The translations under genes and the position numbers were made by a program. The notes below the pieces were generated by a model, which saw only the letters and a program-made list of their open reading frames with translations, had not been told where the DNA came from and made no database searches. From NCBI RefSeq assembly GCF_042852765.1, contig NZ_AP031414.1: a DNA stretch of 64,000 bases, one strand, 5' to 3'. Shown here piece by piece: positions 27,013 through 36,330 of the stretch (position 1 is its first letter; the number at the start of each line of letters is the position of its first letter). The stretch comes from Schaedlerella glycyrrhizinilytica_A. Its GTDB lineage: Bacteria; Bacillota; Clostridia; Lachnospirales; Lachnospiraceae.

Positions 27013-27790
27013 AAAAGAATTGCGAAAAATTCAATATGATTTTAATAGTTGCTCTAATCGACTACTTCAGGCAAATTATGAAGATTATGCTGATGTGCTT
27101 GGGAAATTTGTGAACTACATAGATAGTACTCCGATTATAAGTGATTATATTCATGATTGTGGCAGCTGTGATTGGAATTTAGAGAATGAAGTTAAAGAAG
27201 TACAAGGATCCTACGGAAGATTGATTTTTTCATTGGGTGAAACTGATAGCGAAGAAATACGAAATGTGTACGCTGTTTTAAGATATTTGGTAGAAAATAA
27301 CAGTTCTGTATATCGTGGTGTTGCCATGGGATATTCTTCTTCATCCAAATGGCAAGATAAAATCAAAGGTTTTAATGAACGATTTGTTATGGTGTTGATT
27401 CGCCATGTGGAAAGTTATTTAACGAAAGTAGGTATTGATATGGGAATAGATGAAAAGAATATTTATAATGTGACGGTGCAAAATGGCCAAGCTATTATTG
27501 CAAATGATAATTCATCTGTTATGGCAACTACAAATATTGGGGCAACAGCAAACGATATTGAACAGTTAATTGATGCAGTTAGGACGAAGATGGATACTCT
27601 TACATCTGATGAGGATAAAGAAGCAGCATCTGAAAGCTTGGAAGTTATAGAAGCAGAAGTTATATCTGAAAAGCCAAAGAAATCTATGATAAAGACAGCA
27701 ATAGCTTCGTTACAGGCTATAAAAGGAACTGTCGAATTTGGATCGGCAGTTGCGGCATTGATTCAATTCGTTGGACCAATGCTATCGTAA
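26999..27790 (+). CDS. Unknown protein with hydrophobic C-terminal tail, paired with the zinc-ribbon gene
   Basis: A 263-residue protein. The N-terminal 150 residues are mixed alpha/beta with no recognised motif. A middle stretch (VTVQNGQAIIANDNSSVMA, then IGATANDIEQLIDAV) resembles the linker of several bacterial defence effectors. The last 25 residues (GTVEFGSAVAALIQFVGPML) are hydrophobic enough for a membrane helix. It lies between pglX and the AlbA_2 gene, on the BREX strand. A membrane-acting accessory effector is possible but unproven. Base composition is AT-rich like the neighbouring pglX core. Confidence 0.68.
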   Translation: MKLNRKELRKIQYDFNSCSNRLLQANYEDYADVLGKFVNYIDSTPIISDYIHDCGSCDWNLENEVKEVQGSYGRLIFSLGETDSEEIRNVYAVLRYLVENNSSVYRGVAMGYSSSSKWQDKIKGFNERFVMVLIRHVESYLTKVGIDMGIDEKNIYNVTVQNGQAIIANDNSSVMATTNIGATANDIEQLIDAVRTKMDTLTSDEDKEAASESLEVIEAEVISEKPKKSMIKTAIASLQAIKGTVEFGSAVAALIQFVGPMLS

Positions 27791-27827
27791 CAACAGTTAA
27801 AACTGTAAAAGAGAGCGAGGTGTTACA

Positions 27828-29288
27828 ATGACCATAGAAGAAATTCTTGCAGGTGAATCCAAGAATATAGAGTTCAAAGAGACCCTGCCAGAGAAAAGCA
27901 TCAAATATATGAAGTCTGTGGTTGCCTTTGCAAATGGAACCGGAGGGAAAATCATTTTCGGAATTGCCGATAAAACCAGAGAGGTTGTCGGCTTTGACAA
28001 AGAAGATGTGTTCAAGAAAATGGATGCCATTGCCAATGCCGTATCAGACAGCTGTGAACCAGCAATCATCCCGGATATTACTTTACAGACGGTTGATGGT
28101 AAGACTGTCATCGTGGTAGAGGTTTCTGAGGGCAGACAACGTCCATATTATATCAAAGCTCTTGGTAGAGATGGTGGTGTATATGTCCGTGTTGCCGGAA
28201 CTACCCGCCTTGCCGATGAGTATATGGTAAAGGAGTTGTTGTTTGAGGGCAGTAACCGCTACTATGATCAGGCTTTATGTACTGGGTTAAATGTTACAGA
28301 GGAAGATATTGATGCCCTTTGCAAAGCTATGAAAGAGCAGGCTGTCAGAAATGCCCGTACAGAGGAACAGAAAGCATCGATTAAAGATGTGGGAAGACAG
28401 CAGTTGCGTTCCTGGGGAATTTTAATTGAGCGTGATGGAAAAGATTATCCGTCTAATGCTTTTGCTATTTTGACTGGAAACGGAGGACTTCATGTTGCAA
28501 CGCAATGTGGTGTGTTCAAAGGGACAACAAAAGCAGTTTTTGTTGACCGTAGAGAATATAGCGGTCCGCTTTGGGAACAGATAGACGAAGCATTTCAGTT
28601 TGTCTTAAGAAATATTCATCTGGGTGCTACTATTGTGGGAATTTATCGCCAGGATGTTTATGAGATTCCACCGGATGCCATTCGTGAGTTGATTATCAAT
28701 GCTATGGTACATCGTAGTTATCTGGATCATGGTACGATACAGGTAGCGGTATATGACAACCGATTGGAAATTACTTCTCCAGGAAAGCTGCCAATGGGAC
28801 AAACGATGGAGCGTATGAAAGAAGGCTATTCCAAAATCAGAAATGAAGCTCTTGCCCATGCGTTTGCCTATATGAACCTGATTGAGCATTGGGGAAGCGG
28901 CATTCCGAGAATTATTGATAAAGTAAAAGCTGCCGGATTGCGGGAGCCGGAGTTTATTGGTGGCGAAGTTGATTTGCGTATTAATATTTATCGAGGTCAG
29001 GTTGCTACCAATAACGCCATGATTAACGCCAATGGCACTAAAAATGGCGCTAATGGCGTTGATGATGGCACTAATAGCGCTGAAGTGCCGCTTAATAAGG
29101 AACAGACGCAGATAGAAAAATTGTTGCAGATTATAGAGAAGAATCCGTCTGCAACACAGGCATATTATGCGGAAAAAATGGGTATATCGAAAAGAACGGT
29201 TTCTCGAATGTTCGCTTCTTTACAGGAAAAAGGTAGATTGGTACAGGGCGGAACAAAACGAAAAGCAAATTGGAAAATTATAAGGTAG
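27828..29288 (+). CDS. AlbA_2 (Schlafen-like) domain ATP-binding protein
   Basis: A 486-residue protein. Residues 1-130 form an AlbA_2 domain (ESKNIEFKETLPEKS, FANGTGGKIIFGI). A RecG-like/HATPase_c_4 ATP-binding region follows (ELIINAMVHRSYLDHG, then ITSPGKLP and HWGSGIPRI). A flexible Asn/Gly/Ala linker (about 395-425) leads to a C-terminal winged helix (YYAEKMGISKRTVSRMFASL). Such proteins are frequent companions of BREX and other defence loci, as regulators or effectors. The strong codon match to pglZ and tight spacing (9 bases) place it in the operon. Confidence 0.87.
   Translation: MTIEEILAGESKNIEFKETLPEKSIKYMKSVVAFANGTGGKIIFGIADKTREVVGFDKEDVFKKMDAIANAVSDSCEPAIIPDITLQTVDGKTVIVVEVSEGRQRPYYIKALGRDGGVYVRVAGTTRLADEYMVKELLFEGSNRYYDQALCTGLNVTEEDIDALCKAMKEQAVRNARTEEQKASIKDVGRQQLRSWGILIERDGKDYPSNAFAILTGNGGLHVATQCGVFKGTTKAVFVDRREYSGPLWEQIDEAFQFVLRNIHLGATIVGIYRQDVYEIPPDAIRELIINAMVHRSYLDHGTIQVAVYDNRLEITSPGKLPMGQTMERMKEGYSKIRNEALAHAFAYMNLIEHWGSGIPRIIDKVKAAGLREPEFIGGEVDLRINIYRGQVATNNAMINANGTKNGANGVDDGTNSAEVPLNKEQTQIEKLLQIIEKNPSATQAYYAEKMGISKRTVSRMFASLQEKGRLVQGGTKRKANWKIIR
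29011..29093 (+). repeat. Short imperfect repeats in the AlbA_2 gene linker
   Basis: Variants of AATGGCRCTAA recur about six times in 80 bases, giving the linker its Asn/Gly/Ala/Thr content. Such tracts can change length by slipped pairing; here the frame is open. Confidence 0.5.
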
Positions 29289-29297
29289 GAGGACAGC

Positions 29298-31940
29298 ATG
29301 GATACAGATAAAATAATACAAGATTTAAATCGCAGATTTGCTGCACCTCTGGCTGAGTTTTATCAGCGTCGTATCATTTTCTGGTACGATGAAGATAAGG
29401 AATTTGAGGATAAACTGGATGAAGTGGTTTTGGAAAATGCAAAGGTGATTGCGCTGACTGGAAATAATTCGTTTTCTGTAAAAAAACTGCTTTCAGTAGA
29501 TGATTTGACTACAAATTATCTGGTTTACAGTCCGTGTGTTTATAATCGCCCGGATGATAACTGGCTTCTGGACGTGGAGCTTTACAGCGAAGAGTTTCGG
29601 GCAGATCTGATTTCTATCTGGATGGATGAGATGGGACTTATATCAAATCCGGCAATGAGGAAACAGGTTAAAAATTATCGTGCTTACTTCAATGCGAAAG
29701 ACCGTCGTTTGAAAGTTAGTACACAGAATAAAGTTCCGGAAACACCGGCACAGTTACACATGGCTGTTATGGCGGCAATCTGTGGATTGAAAGATGCACA
29801 GCCTAATATGATTCTCCGTAGTGTGTTCCAGGCGGGACTTGATTTGAATAATAATACGGTTTATCAGGATTTTGTAAAATATCATGCAGACGTAGCATTT
29901 TGGGCGATGGTTCGTCAGGGATGCGGATTTGTGGAGGAAGAACCAGACCTTGGGCGGTTAGCAATTCATCTGCTTTTAACTGCAACGACCCGCACCATGC
30001 GGCAGGAATATCTTGCCGGACTGGACGGCTTTATTTCCATGCCACATCAGGCATATTGCTATGATTTTATTTCTGAATGGCTTCATAGTGACAACATTCC
30101 GCAATTATATGATGTGGCACGTTATGTTGAGGATGAAGCCCGTCTGTATCAGCGCTTTGAAAAGCTGACGGTAGAGGATTTGGTAGGAACAGAATGCTTC
30201 CCGTGTATTAATGAAGTGATTCTGACAAAGCTAATGACAGAGATCAGTGACCATATCATTGATGTGGATACCATTACGAATACTGTTGAAAAACGGAGAA
30301 CTTGTGTATGGTATGAGCCATTTGAAAATTTTTATGACGGTATCTTACAAGTGGCGAATATGCAAAGTTTCTTTAAGGAACATTCAGCCGGATTCCATAC
30401 CGCAGAAGCGAAAAGTATCTGGAAAGAATATACTGAGAGCTACTATCAGATGGACACATATTACCGTTTGTTCCATCTTAGTTTTCAAAAGAGCTTGGAG
30501 ACTTCCAATATTCTGCTGGATGATTTGTTCAAGCATGTTGTCGATAAGGTGGAAGGACTTTATACTCACTGGTTCTTAGGTGAGTTGGGCAATAACTGGT
30601 CGGATGTATGTGCGGATGAACTGGCAACTTACGGTAAAGTTCTGGAAGTACCGCAGCAGGAAGATTTTTACCGTTCTCGTATTCAGACTTCGGATACTAA
30701 AGTATTTGTAATTATCTCAGATGCCATGCGTTATGAAGTGGCAGCTACGATGGCAGATCAGCTTCAGCGAGAAACGCAAAGTAAGGTTTCTATCAGTAGT
30801 ATGCAGAGTATCTTCCCTTCTACTACAAAGTTTGGTATGGCAGCTTTGTTGCCGCACAAAGAATTGACAGTAGAGGTTCGGAACGATATTTTGACGGTTT
30901 TGGCAGATGGACAGTCTACGGCAAGTACTTATAGGGACAAGGTTCTGAAAACAGAAGATTCGGCAAGCGTGGCCTTAAAGTATAATGACATCATTGCTAT
31001 GAAACGAGCGGAAAGATGTGCTTTGGTAAAAGGTATGGATGTGGTTTATATTTACCACGATACCATTGATGAAGCCAGCCACACTTCGGATATTGCTGTT
31101 TTTGCTGCGTGTGACAAGGCAATTTCTGAATTGAAGAATCTTGTGCGTATCATTGTAAATGAATTTGGCGGAACGAATATTTTAATTACGGCAGATCATG
31201 GATTTCTTTATGCATACAGTCCTTTGAAGGAAGAGGACAAAGTAGATAAAAGAGGATTTTTTGATGTGGATGTAACAAACACTGACATTACAAAAAAAGA
31301 AAGTATCAAGCGATGTGTGGAGTATGGCAGAAGATATGCAATTATGCAGAAGGGTGTGCAACCAGATTACTTGATGCCTGTAAAATTCTTGGGCGGAAAT
31401 ACGGAATTCAATGGATTTGCACCGAGAGAAAGTATTCGTATCAAAATGAATGGCGGCGGTATGAATTTTGTGCATGGTGGTATCAGTTTGCAGGAAATGG
31501 TTGTTCCGGTGATTGAGTATCATTATCTCCGCAATGATTCTATGGAATATAGGCGAAATAAGCAGAAATATGATACCAAGCCGGTAACGGTCAATTTACT
31601 GTCCGCAAACCGTAAAATCAGCAATATGATTTTTTCGTTGAACTTCTATCAAAAAGATGCGGTCAGTACAAATCGTGAAGCAGCAACCTATCAAGTTTAT
31701 TTTACAGATGAGGACGGCAAACAGATTAGTGATATTCAGAAGATTATTGCAGATAAGACCAGCGATAACGGTGCAGAAAGAACTTTCCGTTGTCAGTTTA
31801 ATTTGAAATCTCTGAAATACAGCAATACAGCTACTTATTATCTGGTAATTGCAGATGAACAGGGATTACAGCTGCCACAGCGGGAGCCATTCCAGATTGA
31901 CATCGCCTTTGCGGTGGACGAGTTTGATTTTTTTAATTAA
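29298..31940 (+). CDS. pglZ: BREX alkaline-phosphatase-fold protein PglZ
   Basis: An 880-residue protein of the PglZ family, the second signature component of BREX. The alkaline-phosphatase superfamily core is visible in VFVIISDAMRYEVAA (near residue 470; Asp/Ser-type metal site) and ITADHGFLYAY (near residue 633). The N-terminal 400 residues are the family-specific helical region. Metal-dependent nuclease or phosphodiesterase activity has been reported for relatives; it is required for exclusion. AGGAGG lies just before the ATG. It is full length and intact. Confidence 0.95.
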   Translation: MDTDKIIQDLNRRFAAPLAEFYQRRIIFWYDEDKEFEDKLDEVVLENAKVIALTGNNSFSVKKLLSVDDLTTNYLVYSPCVYNRPDDNWLLDVELYSEEFRADLISIWMDEMGLISNPAMRKQVKNYRAYFNAKDRRLKVSTQNKVPETPAQLHMAVMAAICGLKDAQPNMILRSVFQAGLDLNNNTVYQDFVKYHADVAFWAMVRQGCGFVEEEPDLGRLAIHLLLTATTRTMRQEYLAGLDGFISMPHQAYCYDFISEWLHSDNIPQLYDVARYVEDEARLYQRFEKLTVEDLVGTECFPCINEVILTKLMTEISDHIIDVDTITNTVEKRRTCVWYEPFENFYDGILQVANMQSFFKEHSAGFHTAEAKSIWKEYTESYYQMDTYYRLFHLSFQKSLETSNILLDDLFKHVVDKVEGLYTHWFLGELGNNWSDVCADELATYGKVLEVPQQEDFYRSRIQTSDTKVFVIISDAMRYEVAATMADQLQRETQSKVSISSMQSIFPSTTKFGMAALLPHKELTVEVRNDILTVLADGQSTASTYRDKVLKTEDSASVALKYNDIIAMKRAERCALVKGMDVVYIYHDTIDEASHTSDIAVFAACDKAISELKNLVRIIVNEFGGTNILITADHGFLYAYSPLKEEDKVDKRGFFDVDVTNTDITKKESIKRCVEYGRRYAIMQKGVQPDYLMPVKFLGGNTEFNGFAPRESIRIKMNGGGMNFVHGGISLQEMVVPVIEYHYLRNDSMEYRRNKQKYDTKPVTVNLLSANRKISNMIFSLNFYQKDAVSTNREAATYQVYFTDEDGKQISDIQKIIADKTSDNGAERTFRCQFNLKSLKYSNTATYYLVIADEQGLQLPQREPFQIDIAFAVDEFDFFN

Positions 31941-31960
31941 TGCCGCAGGAGGAGAGAAAG

Positions 31961-34078
31961 ATGGAGCAATTTGCAGAGGGTGAAAGTACCCGTGAAGAAA
32001 TAAAGAACAAGCTCCGTCAGAACTTTGACGGTAAGATTGTTCGGAAAGACCTGACAAAGAAAATTAAAGAAGGGGCGAATGTCCCAGTGTATGTTCTTGA
32101 GTTCTTGTTGGGACAGTATTGCAGTTCAGATGATGAGACGGTTATAGAGAAAGGCGTACAGAATGTGAAGCGTATTCTTGCTGACAACTTTGTACGCCCG
32201 GATGAATCACAGAAAATTTTGTCTCAGCTGCGTAAAAAAGGAAGTCACACAATCATTGATATGGTGACTGTTCGACTGGATATGAAAAAGGATTGCTTTT
32301 TTGCAGAGTTTTCTAATTTGGGCGTTGGTAATGTACCGATTGCCGATGAATATCCAGAAAAATTTGATCGCCTGCTCTGTGGCGGTATCTGGTGTATTGT
32401 TCAGCTGGATTATGAGGTTGAAGGCGACAATAATTTTGGCATTGAGGACATTGATGGAAATCCGCTTCGTTCCAAACAGAAAAAGCAGAAAGATATTTCA
32501 CCAATTAGTATCCGTAAGCTGACACCGATCCAGATGCCGCACATTGATATTGATGAACTAAAGCAGGGGCGAACAGCTTTTACGAAAAATGAATGGTTGG
32601 ATATTCTTCTTCGTTCTATCGGCATGGAGCCAGATGAATTTACATACCGTGAGAAATGGTTGCTCTTGACCCGTATGATTCCATTAGTTGAGAATAACTT
32701 TAATCTTTGCGAGCTTGGACCGAGAAGTACCGGTAAATCTCATCTCTACAAAGAGATTTCTCCGAATAGTATCTTAATATCCGGTGGGCAGACGACAGTT
32801 GCAAATCTGTTTTACAATATGGGACGCAAAACGGTCGGACTGGTCGGCTTATGGGATTGTGTAGCCTTTGATGAAGTGGCAGGTATCAAGTTTAAAGATA
32901 AAGATGGCATTCAGATCATGAAGGATTATATGGCATCCGGATCTTTTGCCCGTGGCAAAGAAGAAAAAGCTGCTACTGCGTCCATGGTATTTGTGGGAAA
33001 TATCAATCAGAGTGTGGATGTGCTGTTGAAAACCTCCAGTCTGTTTGCACCTTTCCCGCAGGAAATGGGAACAGATACAGCATTTCTTGATCGTATGCAC
33101 TGTTATCTTCCTGGATGGGAGATACCGAAGTTCAGACCGGAGCATTTTACCGATGATTACGGTTTTATCAGTGACTATTTGGCAGAATTCATCCGAGAGC
33201 TTCGTAAGGAGCAGTATGGAGATGCACTTGACCACTACTTCCGCTTGGGGAGAAATCTGAATCAGCGTGATACAATTGCGGTTCGTCGTATGATAGACGG
33301 TTATCTGAAGTTGATGTACCCAAATGGTGAGTTTACTAAAGAAGAACTGGAAGAAATTATTCAGATTGCATTGGAAATGCGTCGCCGTGTCAAGGAGCAA
33401 TTGAAGAAGCTGGGTGGTATGGAGTTTTATGATGTGAACTTCTCCTATATAGATTTAGAAGATATGTCAGAACATTATGTTTCTGTACCAGAACAGGGTG
33501 GCGGTAAGCTGATACCGGATGGAATGTGTAACCCGGGGCAGATTTATACCGTATCCAGAGGAAAAAGCGGCATGATTGGTGTATTCCGTTTGGAAAGTCA
33601 GATGCTTCCGGGCAATGGCAAAATTGAACGGACTGGCTTAGGCAGCGATTCTAAATGCAAGGAAGCGGTGAACACGGCATTTAATTATCTGAAAGCCAAC
33701 GGCAATCGGATCAGTGGCGCTATCAGTACTTCAACCAAAGACTATATCATCAACTATCAGGATTTACAGGGAATTGGTATGACAGACAAATTGGCACTTC
33801 CAACATTAATTGCACTTTGTTCGATTGCCCTTGGAAAGCCTGTTGTCAGCAACTTGGCAGTGTTGGGAGATATAACAATTAGTGGTACAATGATAAAGGT
33901 GGATGAACTTGCCAATACACTTCAGGTGTGTCTGGATAGCGGCGCAAAGAAGGTGCTGATTCCGAGTACCTCGTTTGTTGATTTCGCAAGTGTTCCGGCT
34001 GATCTGATGAGTGCATTTCAGCTGATTCCGTACCAGAGTGCGGAAGATGCGGTGTTTAAGGCATTGGGGGTAGAATGA
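31961..34078 (+). CDS. brxL: BREX Lon-like AAA+ protein BrxL
   Basis: A 705-residue protein that marks this as type 1 BREX. The AAA+ core has Walker A GPRSTGKS near residue 256 and a Walker-B-like WDCVAFDEVAGIKF; the C-terminal 200 residues resemble the Lon protease domain. BrxL relatives form ring-shaped DNA-binding ATPases. The start at 31961 is chosen because AGGAGG at 31948-31953 is seven bases away; the frame is also open further upstream to 31940 with no better site. The stop is adjacent to the TIR gene. Confidence 0.94.
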   Translation: MEQFAEGESTREEIKNKLRQNFDGKIVRKDLTKKIKEGANVPVYVLEFLLGQYCSSDDETVIEKGVQNVKRILADNFVRPDESQKILSQLRKKGSHTIIDMVTVRLDMKKDCFFAEFSNLGVGNVPIADEYPEKFDRLLCGGIWCIVQLDYEVEGDNNFGIEDIDGNPLRSKQKKQKDISPISIRKLTPIQMPHIDIDELKQGRTAFTKNEWLDILLRSIGMEPDEFTYREKWLLLTRMIPLVENNFNLCELGPRSTGKSHLYKEISPNSILISGGQTTVANLFYNMGRKTVGLVGLWDCVAFDEVAGIKFKDKDGIQIMKDYMASGSFARGKEEKAATASMVFVGNINQSVDVLLKTSSLFAPFPQEMGTDTAFLDRMHCYLPGWEIPKFRPEHFTDDYGFISDYLAEFIRELRKEQYGDALDHYFRLGRNLNQRDTIAVRRMIDGYLKLMYPNGEFTKEELEEIIQIALEMRRRVKEQLKKLGGMEFYDVNFSYIDLEDMSEHYVSVPEQGGGKLIPDGMCNPGQIYTVSRGKSGMIGVFRLESQMLPGNGKIERTGLGSDSKCKEAVNTAFNYLKANGNRISGAISTSTKDYIINYQDLQGIGMTDKLALPTLIALCSIALGKPVVSNLAVLGDITISGTMIKVDELANTLQVCLDSGAKKVLIPSTSFVDFASVPADLMSAFQLIPYQSAEDAVFKALGVE

Positions 34079-35233
34079 TTGAAGAAAGACTTAATTAAAC
34101 TTATAGATTCACGAAAAGAAATAGAAAAAATGTTTCATCCGTTTGGTGGCGGTATGGGAACATCCTTTGAACGGATCAGTGATGTGCCTGAATTCCAAAA
34201 TTGGCTTCAAGAGATAAAATTGGAATTACAGGGAATTTATGATCGAACTCATGACACTTTTGTGTGGGAAACTATCAATTTTTGTGGCAAGCGTCTGGAT
34301 GGTTTTACGGAGAAAAAGTATTTTATTGAGCTTGTCGGAAAACTTCAGGCTATTAGAAAAAATATTGATAAATATTATCCGGACGAGGAGAAAGAGTCAG
34401 GATTGTCACATTCACAAGGAGGTGCTTCTGGTATGAAAAAGAAACCGCTTATATTTATAAGTCATTCTTCTAAGAATAAGGATCAAGTTGCAAAAATTGC
34501 GGATTTACTTCGTTCAATCAATTTAAGTCCTCGCAGAGATATTTTTTGCAGCTCCCTACCAGGATATGGAATACCAAATGGAGCCAATATTTTTGACTTT
34601 TTAAGGGAACGGTTCCTTAATTATGACTTGCATATTATTTTCGTACATTCGCCAGAATATTACGAAAGCCCAGTCAGCTTAAATGAAATGGGCGCAGCAT
34701 GGGTACTAAGAGCCAATGCAACTTCACTTCTTCTTCCTGGTTTTGATTTTTCTGGAATGAAAGGTGTAATTGGAAGTGACTGCATTGCTATTAAGTTAGA
34801 TGGTGATCGTTCAGAAGTAAAAGATCGCCTAAATCAGTTGAGACGGGAATTAGAATCAGAATTTGATATTTCAGATAATGAAGATATTATTTGGGAAGAA
34901 GCAAGGGACAAGTTCATCAGTGAAATAAATGGCGATGTATCAACCAAAAATGAGAATATCAGTGCTACACCTGCCTTAATTACAGAGGAAATGAAGCAAC
35001 TCCTTAAAAAAGTGGCAGATGCACCGGGAGGGCAGATTCTGATAACTTCAGATTTGGAATCAGGTACATATATTCAAATTGGCAGCGAAGTAGTTGCTAA
35101 GGAGTATCCAGATAGACGTGAATATGCTGTTTGGGAAGAGGCGCTTAATGCTTGTTTGAAAGAAAAATATATTGAAAGAAAAAGCGAAGAAATTTGTGTA
35201 ATTACAAATGCGGGCTATAAAGTAGTTGAGTGA
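34079..35233 (+). CDS. TIR-domain protein downstream of brxL
   Basis: A 384-residue protein starting with TTG immediately after the brxL stop. Residues 122-260 are a bacterial TIR domain: PLIFISHSSKNKDQV (beta-A and box 1) and the conserved LNEMGAAW, whose Glu203 matches the catalytic glutamate of NAD-cleaving TIR domains. The first 110 residues are a helical region of unknown type. The last 80 residues (from TEEMKQLLKKVADAPGG) look like a winged helix. TIR effectors commonly deplete NAD on phage infection. A role as a second layer behind BREX is inference from position. Confidence 0.82.
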   Translation: MKKDLIKLIDSRKEIEKMFHPFGGGMGTSFERISDVPEFQNWLQEIKLELQGIYDRTHDTFVWETINFCGKRLDGFTEKKYFIELVGKLQAIRKNIDKYYPDEEKESGLSHSQGGASGMKKKPLIFISHSSKNKDQVAKIADLLRSINLSPRRDIFCSSLPGYGIPNGANIFDFLRERFLNYDLHIIFVHSPEYYESPVSLNEMGAAWVLRANATSLLLPGFDFSGMKGVIGSDCIAIKLDGDRSEVKDRLNQLRRELESEFDISDNEDIIWEEARDKFISEINGDVSTKNENISATPALITEEMKQLLKKVADAPGGQILITSDLESGTYIQIGSEVVAKEYPDRREYAVWEEALNACLKEKYIERKSEEICVITNAGYKVVE

Positions 35234-35282
35234 TGAAAAATACATATAGTAGAAGAGCATTAGATTAAAAAAAGAATAGTAG

Positions 35283-35320
35283 CTCCCCATTATTGGAATA
35301 TTGTCCAGTTTTGGGGAGCA
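35283..35320. terminator. Hairpin between convergent TIR and XRE genes
   Basis: GCTCCCCA and TGGGGAGC form a perfect 8-bp stem with a 22-base loop. The T-run is poor, so termination is plausible rather than certain. It ends the BREX operon and perhaps the opposing gene. Confidence 0.45.
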
Positions 35321-35329
35321 TTGTATTTG

Positions 35330-35875
35330 CTATATTCGCCATTTTTTCTTAGGTTCATATTTCCCACACCCATCACAGGTCTGTGGCCAGTTGATTTTCC
35401 ATTCAAAATATTCATCTCTGGTAATCTCACCGGATTTCAGTTCATCCATCCGAACCACCCATTCTTTCAAAAAATCATTCAGAACTCCATAGTTAAACCA
35501 CATACAGACAGGAGCATGGGCAGGCCAGCTATCATTGTCATGGTAGTAAACGGAAGTGTCAGCTACTTCATTGCATTTCTCACCAGGAAATTTCCGAGGG
35601 AGAAGCAGATGCAATGCTGATGGATTAAATTCATCCAGCCAGAAAAGCAGTTCCATCATTTCGGAAGCGTCACGTCCAGCGGTATCATAGAGGGTATAAG
35701 GATTGACATCAAGAGCCTGTGCCATTTTATCGACCAGATCTTTTTTGGGAACACGAACGCCTTTTTCATATTGTACAATTCTATGCTGATCGGTCAGTCC
35801 GATTTTCTCTGACAGTTCTTTTTGTGTCATTTTCCGGAATGTCCGGATTTTTTTTAATTTCAGATTAAAATTCAT
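35330..35875 (-). CDS. XRE-family regulator of the element
   Basis: A 181-residue protein with an N-terminal Cro/C1-type HTH (MTQKELSEKIGLTDQHRIVQYEKG) broken into the usual five helices, and a C-terminal domain with WPQTCDGCGKYEP near the end that could bind a metal through its two cysteines. AGAGGTG precedes the ATG. It is divergent from the promoter, RNA and xis/int block, so it may control excision. This type of regulator recurs next to integrases in clostridial elements. Confidence 0.85.
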   Translation of the reverse strand: MNFNLKLKKIRTFRKMTQKELSEKIGLTDQHRIVQYEKGVRVPKKDLVDKMAQALDVNPYTLYDTAGRDASEMMELLFWLDEFNPSALHLLLPRKFPGEKCNEVADTSVYYHDNDSWPAHAPVCMWFNYGVLNDFLKEWVVRMDELKSGEITRDEYFEWKINWPQTCDGCGKYEPKKKWRI

Positions 35876-36023
35876 AAAGTCACCTCTGCATTAGTCCTGA
35901 TAAACATCCATTGAAGATAGTAAAATCAAGAAATGAATAACTATTTGTCCATATTATAACACAAACTAGCAGAAAATCAATGAAAAAGAGTACAAAAAAG
36001 AACCTAAAACGCATGAGGTGCTA
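35876..36023. other. Intergenic region left of the xis promoter
   Basis: AT-rich spacer between the divergent XRE gene and the strong rightward promoter at 36024. It should hold the XRE gene promoter and any operators. No clear palindrome stands out. Confidence 0.35.
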
Positions 36024-36052
36024 TTGACATTAGCAGTAACGGGGGATATAAT
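36024..36052 (+). promoter_or_regulatory. Near-consensus promoter upstream of structured RNA and xis
   Basis: TTGACA at 36024-36029 and TATAAT at 36047-36052, spacer exactly 17 bases. It is the best consensus promoter in the element. It lies about 385 bases upstream of xis, so the transcript has a long untranslated leader. Confidence 0.8.
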
Positions 36053-36074
36053 GGCATTAAATCAAATAGGTACA

Positions 36075-36330
36075 AAAATGTATACCTGCAAAACTTTTGA
36101 TTATTGAACCTTGAAAATTGAATGAGCTGTATGGGTGCCTTTCGGGCTTAAAGGTAACACAGGATTCCACCGCTGTATCAGAGAGTAGTATGTGGAAACC
36201 GAAGATACTCCGGCAACGGCTGGTATGCTTGAGAAGAAGCTGCCAGTATTCAGAAAGATTTCTGATAGAGGTCAATTGTAACGTTGACACCGCCATATAC
36301 AAATGGAAGCCAACACGCCGAACAGAATGG
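36075..36330 (+). ncRNA. Structured RNA candidate (possibly HEARO/omega-RNA-like)
   Basis: The 250 bases after the strong promoter have no convincing gene but many stems: CCTTT/AAAGG around 36139-36155, AGTAT/ATACT, GCTT-GAGAAG-AAGC, TCAGAAA-GA-TTTCTGA, and GTCAA/TTGAC around an unpaired TTGTAACG. The composition is unlike neighbouring genes. The dense GNRA-like and pseudoknot-like segments, plus a following short frame starting with KVYVL as in IscB proteins, make an omega-RNA (HEARO) relic a reasonable guess. It could instead be an attenuator controlling xis and int. The family call is tentative. Confidence 0.45.

Noticed and set aside
22977..34078. Type I restriction-modification system
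   Set aside because: The large methyltransferase is accompanied by BrxA, BrxB, BrxC, PglZ and BrxL, and there is no HsdR or HsdS-type gene.
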